From: Dichotomicrobium sp964540795
Lineage (GTDB): Bacteria > Pseudomonadota > Alphaproteobacteria > Rhizobiales > Rhodomicrobiaceae
DNA length: 64,000 bases
Assembly: GCA_964540795.1 (NCBI GenBank)
Contig: CAZINX010000012.1
Location: 1-64,000 of the forward strand
Direction: 5' to 3'
The position numbers and the translations under genes were made by a program. Position 1 is the first letter of the stretch. Each line of letters begins with the position of its first letter. The notes under the pieces were generated by a model. That model made no database searches. It saw only the letters and a program-made list of their open reading frames with translations, and had not been told where the DNA came from. Shown here in pieces: positions 7,646 through 17,561 of this stretch.

Positions 7646-10139
7646 GCGAAAACGGCTTGGGCAGGAAGACGAAGCTCTCGTCCTCGGCCAGTTCGCGCCG
7701 CAGCGCCTCCTCCGCATAACCGGAGATGAAGATCACCTTCATGTCTGGCAGCGTCTTGCGCATCTGCTGCAGCAGCTTCGGCCCGTCCATCTCGGGCATC
7801 ATCACGTCGCTGATCACAAGGTCGATTTCATTTGCGTGCTCTGCCAGCACGTCCAGCGCCTCGACGCCGGTTGTCGCCTTCAGCACGTTGTAACCCCGCG
7901 ATTCAAGCGCCCGCGCGGCGAAGCGGCGGACCGCTTCCTCATCCTCGACCAGCAGAACTGTCCCGTGCCCGGTCAGATCCTTGCGCTTGTTGTCGCCGCC
8001 ATCGCTCGGCGCTTCGGCGGCATCCGCGGTCTCTTCCTCGACATGACGCGGGAGATAAATCCTGAAGGTCGTGCCCTGGCCTTCCTCGCTGTCAACGTAG
8101 ATGTAACCGCCGGTCTGCTTGACGATGCCGTGAACCACCGACAGCCCGAAGCCCGTGCCCTCGCCGATTTCCTTGGTCGAGAAGAACGGCTCGAAAATCT
8201 TGTCCTGCACCTCCGGTGGCATCCCGCAACCGGTGTCGGTCACCTCCAGCAGGACGTATTCGCCAACCGGCAGGCCCGGCCGGTCCAGCTTCGCAGCGTC
8301 GCGCTCGGCCACGTTCGCGGTGCGAATGGTCAGTTCGCCGCCGTCGGGCATCATCGCGTCGCGCGCATTGACCGCCAGGTTCATCAGCACCTGCTCAAGC
8401 TGGTTGGCGTCGGCCTTCACCAGCCAAAGGTCGCGCGCATGGATGATGTTCGAGGTAACCTTTTCGCCAATCAGCCGGTTCAGCAGCAGGCCGAAGTCCT
8501 CGATCACATCGGTCAGCGACAGCACCTTGGGCCGTAGCGTCTGGCGGCGCGAATATGCCAGCAGATGCCGCACCAGCGCCGCGGCGCGATTGGCGTTGTT
8601 GCGCACCTCCATGATGTCCTTGAAGGCCGGATCGCTTGGCCGGTGGCTGGACAGCAGCAGGTCGGCATAGCCGAGGATGCCGGTCAGCAGGTTGTTGAAA
8701 TCATGCGCGATGCCGCCTGCGAGCTGTCCGACCTCCTGCATTTTCTGCTTCTGGGCGATCTGCTCTTCGAGCGCACGCTGTTCAGTCGTGTCGATGGCGT
8801 AGATCATCGCCGCGTCCGCGCCGCCGCACCTGCGCTTGCCCGGTGTGGGCACGACGTAAAGCCGGCCGGCGCGCTTATCGTCGCGGGCGAAGGCGATGTC
8901 GAGCGGTGCGCCCGCTTGCTTGCGCGCGGCGGCATCGGCGATCATCTGCGCCAGCGGCTCGCGCGCGTTCTCATCCACCAGATCGAGCACATTCAGCCGC
9001 CCGTTGCCGCGCTGTGCGGGGATCGCGAAGGTCTGGGAAAAGGCGTGGTTGCGGCTGGCGATCTTGCCCTTGGCGTTGACGGTGGCCATCGCGACCGGCG
9101 CGGCGTGGAACAATTCTTCGGCGTCAATGGTCTCCGCAGCCCGCGCCTCGACCGCGTCGCCGCCCGTGCCGTTCAGCGCGGTGATCTGCAGCTTCGGCCG
9201 CGCGCCCTTATTCTCGGCGGTCGTGCGGAAACTGGTCCACACCGGGCGAATGCCGCCCGCCTCATCGACGACTTCAAGCATCGCCGTGCGCGGCGCTGCG
9301 CCGTTTCGCGGACCGTTCAGACGCGCCATCAGCAGACTGACGCTTGCCTCCGAAAACACCTGCGCGACATGGAGCGGATCGGCTTCCCGCGCGGCCTGAG
9401 GCAGCCAGCCGCGCATCGTCGCGTTCATGTCGATAATGCGTCCGGCCGCGTTCACGGTAAGCCGCGCTGCCGGGTCGGCATCCAGCAGGGCGCGCATCTG
9501 CTCCAGCCGCGCATCCCGCTCCTGCAGGCGCTTTATCTCCGCCGTCACGTCGCGGAATTGCCAGAACATCAGGCGGCCTTCTGCCAGCCCGGCGCGGTAC
9601 ACCGGCTCGACCCGCGCTTCGAGCCAGCGGGGTGAGGGCCTGCCCTCCGTGCCCGGCTCCAGCCAGCGCACGACCTCGCAGTGCGAACCGCGCGCGGCGG
9701 CTGCCTGCGCGAAGCGGAACGCGGCCGCGCCGTCATCGCCGTTGGCCGCCAGGATGTTATGCGGATCGCCAGGTGCGCGTCCGGCGCGCGCAAACAGACG
9801 TTGATAGGCGGCATTGGACTCCACCAGATCGCCGCGGGGGGTTGCCACGGCTGCTCCGACCCGTGCGGTTTGCGCCAGCCCTTCGGCCAGCACGCCGGCG
9901 CGTTTTCTGCGGTGCGTGACGAGTCCAACGGTTCCCGCGCCCAGTACGCCTGCGAGGAACGCGGCAACCGGCACCAGCCACGCCGCTTCCGACTGCGCAC
10001 GAGCGTCAAGCGCGAAGAACAAAGCCGCTGCAACCAGACCGGAGACCGCCAGTCCCGCCAGCGCAAACGCGACTGCGCGGCCGCCACTGCGCCGGCGCGT
10101 GATCTGGGCATCGCTCAGAACCGCCTGGGCCTCGCTCAT
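7599..10139 (-). CDS. cckA: Hybrid sensor histidine kinase CckA
   Basis: Cell-cycle hybrid kinase that feeds phosphate through ChpT to CtrA and CpdR. The 846-aa protein has two N-terminal membrane segments (about residues 20-40 and 50-70), PAS-like regions (about 80-450), and a DHp domain with phosphoacceptor His479 in GGIAHDFNNLL. An HATPase domain follows (NLAVNARDAM, DTGCGMPPE, GTGFGLSVV), then a receiver with Asp778 in VISDVMMPEMDG and Lys in PKPF. Start ATG 10139 has GGGAGGG upstream. The gene diverges from fliO across a perfect CtrA box, suggesting feedback from its own output regulator. It overlaps lipB by 47 bp at the 3' end. Confidence 0.93.
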   Translation of the reverse strand: MSEAQAVLSDAQITRRRSGGRAVAFALAGLAVSGLVAAALFFALDARAQSEAAWLVPVAAFLAGVLGAGTVGLVTHRRKRAGVLAEGLAQTARVGAAVATPRGDLVESNAAYQRLFARAGRAPGDPHNILAANGDDGAAAFRFAQAAAARGSHCEVVRWLEPGTEGRPSPRWLEARVEPVYRAGLAEGRLMFWQFRDVTAEIKRLQERDARLEQMRALLDADPAARLTVNAAGRIIDMNATMRGWLPQAAREADPLHVAQVFSEASVSLLMARLNGPRNGAAPRTAMLEVVDEAGGIRPVWTSFRTTAENKGARPKLQITALNGTGGDAVEARAAETIDAEELFHAAPVAMATVNAKGKIASRNHAFSQTFAIPAQRGNGRLNVLDLVDENAREPLAQMIADAAARKQAGAPLDIAFARDDKRAGRLYVVPTPGKRRCGGADAAMIYAIDTTEQRALEEQIAQKQKMQEVGQLAGGIAHDFNNLLTGILGYADLLLSSHRPSDPAFKDIMEVRNNANRAAALVRHLLAYSRRQTLRPKVLSLTDVIEDFGLLLNRLIGEKVTSNIIHARDLWLVKADANQLEQVLMNLAVNARDAMMPDGGELTIRTANVAERDAAKLDRPGLPVGEYVLLEVTDTGCGMPPEVQDKIFEPFFSTKEIGEGTGFGLSVVHGIVKQTGGYIYVDSEEGQGTTFRIYLPRHVEEETADAAEAPSDGGDNKRKDLTGHGTVLLVEDEEAVRRFAARALESRGYNVLKATTGVEALDVLAEHANEIDLVISDVMMPEMDGPKLLQQMRKTLPDMKVIFISGYAEEALRRELAEDESFVFLPKPFSLKDLASAVKEALAAK

Positions 10140-10283
10140 GGTGAATTTTCCCTCCCCGAAATCGCTTCGGCCCGGCGCGGGCATCGGCCAGGTGGCGCGC
10201 CAAAGGCGAATCTTCGTAGTTTACAACCTGAACGTTCAGAAAGGCGACACTAAGACACGCGGCAAAAATTGCCGATCCCGGGG

Positions 10284-10298
10284 TTAAAAAGCGGTTAA
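10284..10298. promoter_or_regulatory. CtrA binding site (TTAA-N7-TTAA)
   Basis: TTAA (10284-10287), seven bases, TTAA (10295-10298) is an exact match to the CtrA full-site consensus. It lies in the 273-bp divergent spacer, about 145 bp upstream of cckA and 115 bp upstream of fliO. Flagellar genes are classic CtrA targets. The motif is seen directly; binding is inferred. Confidence 0.7.
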
Positions 10299-10412
10299 TC
10301 TCCGGCTATACAGAACGCTGCAGGCGGCTTTTTCCGTTATCAAACATGTTGTTCGGCGCGCTGCGGCGGCACGAGAGCGTCCCGGCGCACCCAAAGTCAA
10401 TGGAGCGGCATT

Positions 10413-10787
10413 GTGGAAATCGATCAGAGTTTTCTCGATCTGGCATGGTATCTGGCGGCTGGCGCCGGGGTTCTCCTTTTTTTCGTCATCGCTTTGTGGA
10501 TTTTTCGCGGTTTCATGACATCCGGCGGCGCGCTGATCTTCAAGGGGCGGAACAAGCGCCTCGGCGTTGTCGAACAGGCCCCTGTGGACGGCCGCAGGCG
10601 GCTGGTGCTCATCCGGCGCGACGAGGTTGAGCACCTTGTGATGACCGGCGGGCCGATCGATATCGTGATCGAGACAGGGATCGGCGCAAACGCCCCGGAG
10701 CGCTTCAAGGACATCGACCGCACGCCTGTCACGCCGCTGGATGACGGCCATATCCGTATCGCGGAGGCGCAAACCGAGCGTTCATAA
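10413..10787 (+). CDS. fliO: FliO-domain membrane protein
   Basis: Small membrane protein of the FliO family, which helps assemble the FliP/FliR core of the flagellar export gate. The 124-aa protein has one membrane helix (about residues 9-30) and then a cytoplasmic domain with the FliO signature around RRRLVLIRRDEVEHLVMTGG and PIDIVIETGI. The start is GTG 10413, with GGAG about nine bases upstream; no ATG fits the membrane segment. No other flagellar gene is nearby. In Hyphomicrobiales such solitary FliO-like genes are common and may not be flagellar, so the symbol is by homology only. Confidence 0.8.
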   Translation: MEIDQSFLDLAWYLAAGAGVLLFFVIALWIFRGFMTSGGALIFKGRNKRLGVVEQAPVDGRRRLVLIRRDEVEHLVMTGGPIDIVIETGIGANAPERFKDIDRTPVTPLDDGHIRIAEAQTERS

Positions 10788-10835
10788 GCGGTCGGATATA
10801 GATCTCTGCGAAACGTAAAGAGTGACACAACCGCC

Positions 10836-13594
10836 ATGCGCCAGCGTCTCATCCCGATCCTCGCCGCGCTGCTGTGCGGAATCGTTTTCGCGCAGGCCGG
10901 CGCGGGCGCGCAGCAACAGCAGGCTCCCGNNNNNNNNNNNNNNNNNNNNNNNNNNNNNNNNNNNNNNNNNNNNNNNNNNNNNNNNNNNNNNNNNNNNNNN
11001 NNNNNNNNNNNNNNNNNNNNNNNNNNNNNTGCGGAATCGTTTTCGCGCAGGCCGGCGCGGGCGCGCAGCAACAGCAGGCTCCCGACCAGGCTCCCGCGCA
11101 GAGTTCGCCGCAACAGACCCCCGCCGAGCCGCAGCCCGCGACCACAGGCGAAACGCCGGCGCAGCAGGAGGAGGAGCAGCAGCAACAGCAAGCGCCCGGC
11201 CCTGTTGCCGCGGAGGTCGAACGCCCGCAAGACGCAGACCAGCTCCCCCAGCGAGTCGCCGAGATCATTGCGCGTCTCGACAAGGTCGAGGAAACGCTGA
11301 CGCGGGAAAACCTGTCGAATGGCCAGCTTGACGGGCTGCGTCAGGATATCGATGAGTCGCTTGCCGCACTCGGGACGCTCATCAAGGAAATCCGGCCGCA
11401 GCTGGAGGCCGTCAATAGCCAGCTGGAAAAGCTCGGCGATCCGCCGGGCGAAGACCAGCCCGCCGAACCGCAGGCCATCGCTGCCGAGCGCGCCTCGCTG
11501 CAGGGCCGGGCCAACAGGCTGGAATCGACGCTAAAGGCCGCGCAAGCGTCCAAGGTGCGCGCCAACCAGCTCAGCGAGCGCATACAGAACCGGCGGCGCG
11601 ACCTGTTCACGAGCCAGCTCTTCGAGCGCACGACGACGCCGCTGTCGCTGTCGCTGTGGCAGACCGCAGCCGTGGAGGTCGAAACGGGGCAGCGCCGCTT
11701 CAGCCTGCTGCTGGAGGACTCGGCCCGCAGCCTGGAAAGCAACGAGACGCTCTATGCCGTGCTGTTTTTCGGGATCGTCATCTTCGTTCTGCTGATGGCC
11801 GCCTCATGGAAGGGCATTCAACATTTCCGCGCGTGGGACAGCGACACGGCGCCGCCTTTCTGGCAAAGGGCGTCATCCGGCGCGTGGGTCATTATTCTCC
11901 GCGCGCTGCCCACCATGGTCACCGCGGGCGCGGTCTACGGGATGCTCTCGGCCGCTGATCTTCTGGCCCCAAGGATGGAAGAAATCGTGCGCGCCACGGC
12001 CATCGCGCTGGTCACCGTGGCAATCGTGAGCGCGCTTAGCACCACCATACTCGCGCCCAACCGGCCGCACTGGCGCATTCTGCCGGTGAGCGATGACGGC
12101 GCAAAGCTGGTGAACCGGCTGGTGCTCGCGATCGCTGCCGTGTTCGGCATCGACAAGGCGGTAAGCACGATCAACGATGTACTCTACATGCCGCTCGCGA
12201 CGACCATCGCCCAGACCTCCGCGACCAACATCCTGTTCGCGGTCCTGCTCGGGGCGGTGCTGATGACGCGAATGGGCGCCGAGGAGGGAAAGGAGGAGAG
12301 CCAACTCAACTGGCTGCGCTGGCTGCGCCTTCCCGGTTTTGCGCTGGTGCTGACGATCCTGCTGGCCACCGCCGCTGGCTATGTCGCCTTCGGACGGTTT
12401 CTGGCCGCTCAGGTCGTCATCTCCGGTAGCATCGTGATCGTCGTCTATCTGATGCTGGTCTGGGTCAACGCGGTGGGCGACCGTATCCGCTCGGGCCAGA
12501 GCGGGGCCGGCGGCATCACCGCGCCGCCCGGGGACAACCGGCAGCGCGAGCGGATGGCCCTTGCGCTCACATTGACGCTCAAGGCGCTGGTCTTCGCGGT
12601 GGCCTTCCCTATCATTCTGCTGCAGTGGGGCTTCGACTGGAAAGACCTTACCGGCTGGGCGCAGAAGCTGTTTTTCGGCTTCCAGGTCGGCGGGCTGACA
12701 ATCTCGCTCGCCACGCTGCTCGGCGCGGTGCTGGTCTTCGCGCTTGCCTACGCGATCGCGCGGGTGCTGCTGAGCTGGCTGGACAACCAGGTGATGGAGC
12801 CGGCCGGGCTGTCGGGCGGCGTGCGCGACTCGGTGCGCACCGGACTGGGTTACGTCGGCTTCATCGCCGCTGTGCTGGTCGCCGCGTCCTATGCGGGTCT
12901 CGATTTCTCCAACGTGGCCATTGTGGCTGGCGCGCTCTCGGTCGGCATCGGCTTCGGGCTGCAGAGCATTGTGAACAATTTCGTCTCCGGCCTGATCCTG
13001 CTGGCCGAGCGGCCGATCAAGGTCGGCGACTGGGTCGTCGTCGGGCAGGATCAGGGCTTCGTGCGCAAGATCAGCGTGCGCTCGACGGAAATCGAGACGT
13101 TCGATCGCGCGAATGTCGTGGTGCCGAACTCGGTGCTGATCTCGGAGAAGGTGCAGAACTGGACGCTGCACAACAATGTCGGCCGCATCTCGGTCGACGT
13201 CGGCGTGTCCTACGACAGTGACCCTGAGCGGGTGAAAGACATCCTGCTGGAGTTGGCGCGCGAGCATCCGCAGGTGCTGACACACCCGGAGCCTTATGTG
13301 TGGTTCAGCAACTTCGGCAACAGCTCGCTGGACTTTACGTTGTTCGCCTACGCGCTGAACATCACGCGCGGTCTCGGCATCCAGACGGATTTGCGCATCG
13401 CCATCATCAAGAAGTTCCGCGAGGAGGGCATCGAAATCCCGTTCCCCCAGTCGGACGTTCATTTCCGCGATCTGGACTGGCTGAAGACAGCGCTGGCCGA
13501 GCAGATGGCGCGGGTCCGCGAAGAGCGCGAACGAGACGAGCCGATCGACGGCTCGCATTATCCGCAGGCGCCAGCGCCGGAGGCAAAGAACTAG
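10836..13594 (+). CDS. Mechanosensitive ion channel, MscS family (DUF3772-like), interrupted by an assembly gap
   Basis: Large inner-membrane channel of the MscS superfamily. It has a signal peptide (MRQRLIPILAALLCG...), a Gln/Pro-rich and coiled-coil periplasmic domain resembling DUF3772, about ten membrane segments, and a C-terminal MscS domain with pore-lining VGIGFGLQSIVNNFVSG and ERPIKVGDWV. As deposited, the frame breaks: start and stop are out of register across a 100-N run. The 55 bp before the Ns are repeated exactly after them. Removing the Ns and one copy leaves 2604 nt, a clean 867-aa gene. The frame is therefore intact and the gap is spurious. The stop overlaps the cysI stop in a CTAG. 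Confidence 0.88.
10875..11084. other. Spurious assembly gap: 55-bp duplicated contig ends around 100 N
   Basis: N run at 10930-11029. Bases 10875-10929 and 11030-11084 are identical (55 bp, both ending ...CAGGCTCCCG). A 55-base overlap of contig ends is what a de Bruijn assembly with k = 55 would leave when a scaffolder inserts a default 100-N gap. Collapsing it restores the reading frame of the channel gene. Confidence 0.9.
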
Positions 13595-15372
13595 CCGGCT
13601 TCGGGTCTGGCCTCCGGCTCCACCCTGGCGTTGAAGTCGGTGCCGCGGCGCACCGCCGCGACGTAGCCTTTGCGGATGACAAAGTCCCCGAACGGTTCGT
13701 CTTCGCGGCGCTCGCGCGCATACGCCGCGAACATCGGCTTCAGCGTCTCCAGGATCGTCTCCTCGCCGATATTGTCGAGATACGGTTTGGCGAGCCGCTG
13801 GCCGTAATAGCCGCCGCCCAGATACATATTGTATTTGCCCGGCGCGCGGCCGGAAAAGCCGATCTCCGCGACATAGGGGCGCGAGCAGCCATTGTTGCAG
13901 CCGCTCATGCGGATGACGATGCCCGCATCGCCGAGGCCGGTCTCCTCCAGCAGCCCTTCAACCTTGGTGATGAGCGTCGGCAGATACCGCTCGCTCTCGG
14001 CCATCGCCAGCCCGCAGGTCGGAAACGCAACGCAAGCCATCGAATGCCGGCGCAGCGTGCTGCGCTCTGAAGCCGCGATAATGCCGTGGCTCTCCAGCAG
14101 CTTCTTGATCTTCGGCTTCCGCCGGGGCGGGATGCAGGCGATAATAAGGTTCTGGTTCGGCGTGATGCGCAGGTCGCCCTTGTGGAGCTTGGCGATCTCG
14201 CGGATACCGGTCATCACCTGATGATCGCCGTCGTCCTTCACCCGGCCGTTCTCGATGAAAGCAGTGTAGTTCCAGGTGCCGTCCGCGTTCTTGGTCCAGC
14301 CAAAGCGGTCGGTGCTGGTGTCGAAGTGATAATCGCGCGCGGGCTCCAGCTTCCAGCCGAGCCGCTCTTCCAGTTCATCGACGAACCAGTCCAGCCCATT
14401 ACGGTCGATCGTGTATTTCATCCGCGCCAGCTTGCGGTCGACCCGGTTGCCGAAGTCGCGCTGGATCGTGACGATCTTTTCCGCGGCCTCCACGGCCTTG
14501 TCCGGCGGGATGAAGCCGATCACGTCGCCGAGCCGCGGATAGGTGGACGGTTCGTTGTCGGTGCGGCCCATGCCGCCGCCCACGGCGATGTTGAACCCGG
14601 CTAGGTCATCGCCGTCCGCGATGGCGATGAAGCCGATATCCTGCGTGAAGACATCGACATCGTTCACCGGCGGGACGGCAAAGCCGATCTTGAACTTGCG
14701 CGGCAAATAGGTGCGGCCATAGACAGGCTCGACCTCGTCTTCCTTGTCCCCTTGGTAAATCGGCTGCTCATTCAGCCAGATCTCGTGATAGGCGCGCGTG
14801 CCGGGCAGCAGGTGATCGCTCACCTCCTTGGCGATCGGGAACACCCGCGCGTGGAGCGCGGAAAATTCCGGGATCGGCGTCGCCATCACCCCGCGATTGA
14901 CATCGCCGCACGCCGCGATCGTGTCGAGCAGGCTGTCATGGATGCCCTGCATCGTCGCTTCGAGGTCGCGCTTCAGGACGCCGTGAAACTGGAAGGTCTG
15001 GCGCGTGGTCAGGCGCAGGGTGTTGTTGGCATAAGTCGTCGCGAGATTATCGAGGGCGAGCCACTGATCGGTCTGGCACACGCCGCCGGGCAGGCGCACG
15101 CGGATCATGAAGGAATAGGCCGGCTCCAGCTTGGAGCGTCGGCGCTCCTCGCGCAGGTCGCGGTCGTCCTGCTGATACGTGCCGTGGAACTTGGTAAGCT
15201 GGTGATCGTCCTCCAGCACCGCGCCGGTGATGCGCTCGGCGAGGCTGTGAACGAGCGAGCCGCGCAGATAGCCGCTTTCGACCTTCATGCGCTCGTTCGG
15301 GTGCAGCTTGTCGACCGGCTGGGAGCGATCCACGCTGCGGTCGATCTTGTAGCGTTCGGCTGCCTTGCTCAT
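13591..15372 (-). CDS. cysI: Sulfite reductase (NADPH) hemoprotein beta-component
   Basis: Siroheme/4Fe-4S subunit that reduces sulfite to sulfide for cysteine synthesis. The 593-aa protein follows E. coli CysI closely: MKVESGYLRGSLV and FHGTYQQDDRDLR near the N-terminus, RLTTRQTFQFHG, and the cluster cysteines in CVAFPTCGLAMAE and MSGCNNGCSRP. The ATG at 15372-15370 touches the edge of a 100-N gap, so its ribosome binding site is not visible. It lies downstream of cysJ on the same strand, as expected for one operon. The stop codon interlocks with that of the convergent channel gene. Confidence 0.95.
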   Translation of the reverse strand: MSKAAERYKIDRSVDRSQPVDKLHPNERMKVESGYLRGSLVHSLAERITGAVLEDDHQLTKFHGTYQQDDRDLREERRRSKLEPAYSFMIRVRLPGGVCQTDQWLALDNLATTYANNTLRLTTRQTFQFHGVLKRDLEATMQGIHDSLLDTIAACGDVNRGVMATPIPEFSALHARVFPIAKEVSDHLLPGTRAYHEIWLNEQPIYQGDKEDEVEPVYGRTYLPRKFKIGFAVPPVNDVDVFTQDIGFIAIADGDDLAGFNIAVGGGMGRTDNEPSTYPRLGDVIGFIPPDKAVEAAEKIVTIQRDFGNRVDRKLARMKYTIDRNGLDWFVDELEERLGWKLEPARDYHFDTSTDRFGWTKNADGTWNYTAFIENGRVKDDGDHQVMTGIREIAKLHKGDLRITPNQNLIIACIPPRRKPKIKKLLESHGIIAASERSTLRRHSMACVAFPTCGLAMAESERYLPTLITKVEGLLEETGLGDAGIVIRMSGCNNGCSRPYVAEIGFSGRAPGKYNMYLGGGYYGQRLAKPYLDNIGEETILETLKPMFAAYARERREDEPFGDFVIRKGYVAAVRRGTDFNARVEPEARPEAG

Positions 15373-15472
15373 NNNNNNNNNNNNNNNNNNNNNNNNNNNN
15401 NNNNNNNNNNNNNNNNNNNNNNNNNNNNNNNNNNNNNNNNNNNNNNNNNNNNNNNNNNNNNNNNNNNNNNNN
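15373..15472. other. Assembly gap (100 N) between cysJ and cysI
   Basis: The Ns fall exactly between the cysI ATG and the last two bases (TA) of a probable cysJ stop codon. Unlike the 10.9-kb gap, the flanks share no repeat, so real sequence may be missing. True length is unknown. Confidence 0.85.
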
Positions 15473-17322
15473 TAATACACGTCGCGCTGGTAGCGGCGCT
15501 CGCGCTGCATCTGCTTCAGGTGCGCTTCGGCGTCTTCGGCGCTTATGCCGGCCTGCTCCTGCAGGATGCCGGCCAGCGCCTCATGCACCGCCGGGGCCAT
15601 GCTGTCGGCATCGCCGCAGACATAGACCGCCGCGCCGTCGCTGATCCAGCTATAGACATCCGCGGCCTTCTCGCGCAGCCGGTCCTGCACGTAGACCTTC
15701 TCGGCCTGATCGCGCGAAAACGCCACATCCATGCGCGTGAGCACGCCGTCCTTCAGCCAGCGCTGCCATTCGGTCTGATACAAGAAGTCCTCGGTAAAGC
15801 GGCGGTCGCCAAAGAACAGCCAGCTCTTGCCGCCCGCGCCGGTCTCCTCACGCTCCTGCATGAAGGCGCGGAACGGCGCGACGCCGGTGCCCGGCCCGAT
15901 CATGATGAGCGGTTGGTCGGGATCGCTGGGCAGGCGGAAGTTCTCGTTCTCGCTGACATAGACGCGGATCTGCTCGCCCGGCGCGCGGCGGTCGGCGAGG
16001 AAGGTGCTGGCCACCCCGGCGCGCGCGCGGCCCCGCGGCGTTGTGCGCGTCACGGCGACGGTCAGATGCACCTCATCGGGCGCGGCCGCCTGGCTGGAAG
16101 CAATAGAGTAAAGCCGGGGCTGGAGCTTGCGCAGCATTCCGGCGAAGGTCGCGGCGTCGAGGCCCGGCGTGGGCCAGCGCGCGACCACGTCCGCAACCTG
16201 ATGCTCCTTGAGGAAGGTCTGCAGCGCCGCTTCGTTGCCCGCGCGCGTCAGATCAGCCAACGCCTCCGCGCCGGCTGCCTCGGCATAGGCTTTCAGGAAG
16301 CCGGGCGTCAGCATGGTCAGTTCCAGATCATCCCGCAGCGCCTCGGCCACTGGCTTGTCCGTACCGTTCACCTTCACCGGCGCATCCGGCGCGAAGCCGA
16401 GCGTCTCGACGATCTCATCGACCAGCGCCACATCATTGCTGGCGAGCACGCCGAGGCTGTCGCCCGGCCGGAAGCTGATGCCGGAGCCGTCCAGCGACAA
16501 CTCGATGTGCTGTGTCTCCTTGTCCGAGTAGCGGCCATTGAGCCGGATGCTCTCAAGCATCTCCGCATCGAACGGATTCTTGCGCGTGTAGGCCGGGGCG
16601 CGCGCGTCGGCGGGCGCGAGACCGAACGCGGCCAAGCCGGACGGCGCGGCAGCCGCGGCTTCAGCCGCCTGCGCGGGCGCGTCCGCCGCGAGCATCTCGC
16701 TCAGCCGCGCGATCCATTCCTCCGCCGCGTCCTCATAATCAACATCGCAATCCACGCGCTCGGCAAGCCGCTCAGCGCCCAACGCTTCAAAGCGCCGGTC
16801 GAGTATCTTTGCCGCCTCGCAGAAATGCACATAGCTGGTGTCGCCAAGCCCAAGCACCGCGAATTTGACGCCGTCGAGCTTCGGCGCTTTGCGGCCCGCG
16901 AGAAACTCGAAGAAACCCGCCGCGCCTTCGGGCGGATCTCCCTCACCGTGCGTGGCGGCGACCATGACGACATGCGTTTCGCCCTTCAGGTCGCGCTGCT
17001 TGTAATCGGCCATGTTGACGGCGCGCGCTTCCAGGCCCGCCGCGTTGAAGCGCTCGGCGGCCTGCTTCGCCACGCCCGCTGCGTTCCCTGTCTCGGTGGC
17101 GTAGAGCACCATGACCTTCGGCCCGGCGGCGGGCGCGTCCGCGACAGGCCCCTGCGCCGGCACCGCGATGCCCTGCCGGCTAAGACCCGCGAGAAAACCG
17201 CTCAACCACAACGTCTGCTCGGGCGTGAGCGTAGGCAGCAGCGCGTTGAGCGCCTGCGCCTGCTGCTGGTCGAACAGCCCGGCGAACGCGGCGGCCTCGG
17301 GCATGTTGGCGTGATGGCCCAT
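15473..17322 (-). CDS. cysJ: Sulfite reductase (NADPH) flavoprotein alpha-component
   Basis: Diflavin subunit that passes NADPH electrons through FAD and FMN to CysI. The 616 visible residues hold an N-terminal extension, a flavodoxin domain (VMVLYATETGNAAGVA near residue 70, then THGEGDPPE), the FAD domain (RLYSIASS, GVASTFLADR) and the NADPH domain (MIGPGTGVAPFRAF, LFFGDR, VYVCGDADSMAPAV). The C-terminus RYQRDVY matches the normal end of CysJ, and the next bases are TA followed by N, so the stop codon very likely straddles the gap edge. Reading the Ns through would give a false CysJI fusion. Start ATG 17322 has GAGGGAA upstream. Confidence 0.94.
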
Positions 17323-17561
17323 TCTTCCCTCGCCTTTTTCTGGTAGAGCTTGAGCGCGAAGATCGAAGACGGCGCGGGTCGGCGCAATCGCGGTGGCGCA
17401 TTTGTGTCAGACATTTTGCGCGGGGCGGCGCGAGCGGTATCGCGGTCGGCGCAAGCGCGTCAGGAGCGATCAGATGTCACCGGCATCGACGCGCCCTGCC
17501 GGATGAGGTCGCGGGGGCGCAATCATGACGCTCTGGCGCGCGGCCTGTTAAGGAGGTGTTA

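Noticed and set aside
11085..11220. Gln-rich stretch of the channel as a possible repeat array
   Set aside because: It is ordinary Gln/Pro low complexity in a periplasmic linker, with no regular repeat unit.
11873..13558. A 561-codon minus-strand frame within the channel gene
   Set aside because: Its composition is a mirror of the membrane-protein codons and it has no recognisable domain. The plus-strand MscS signature is unmistakable.
13591..17322. A single 1243-residue CysJ-CysI fusion protein
   Set aside because: It arises only by translating 100 Ns. The CysJ C-terminus (RDVY then TA) and the CysI ATG are both normal ends, so two genes are annotated.
14752..17346. An 864-codon plus-strand frame opposite cysJI
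   Set aside because: High-GC shadow of the real genes: no family resemblance, no ribosome site, and it also crosses the N gap.
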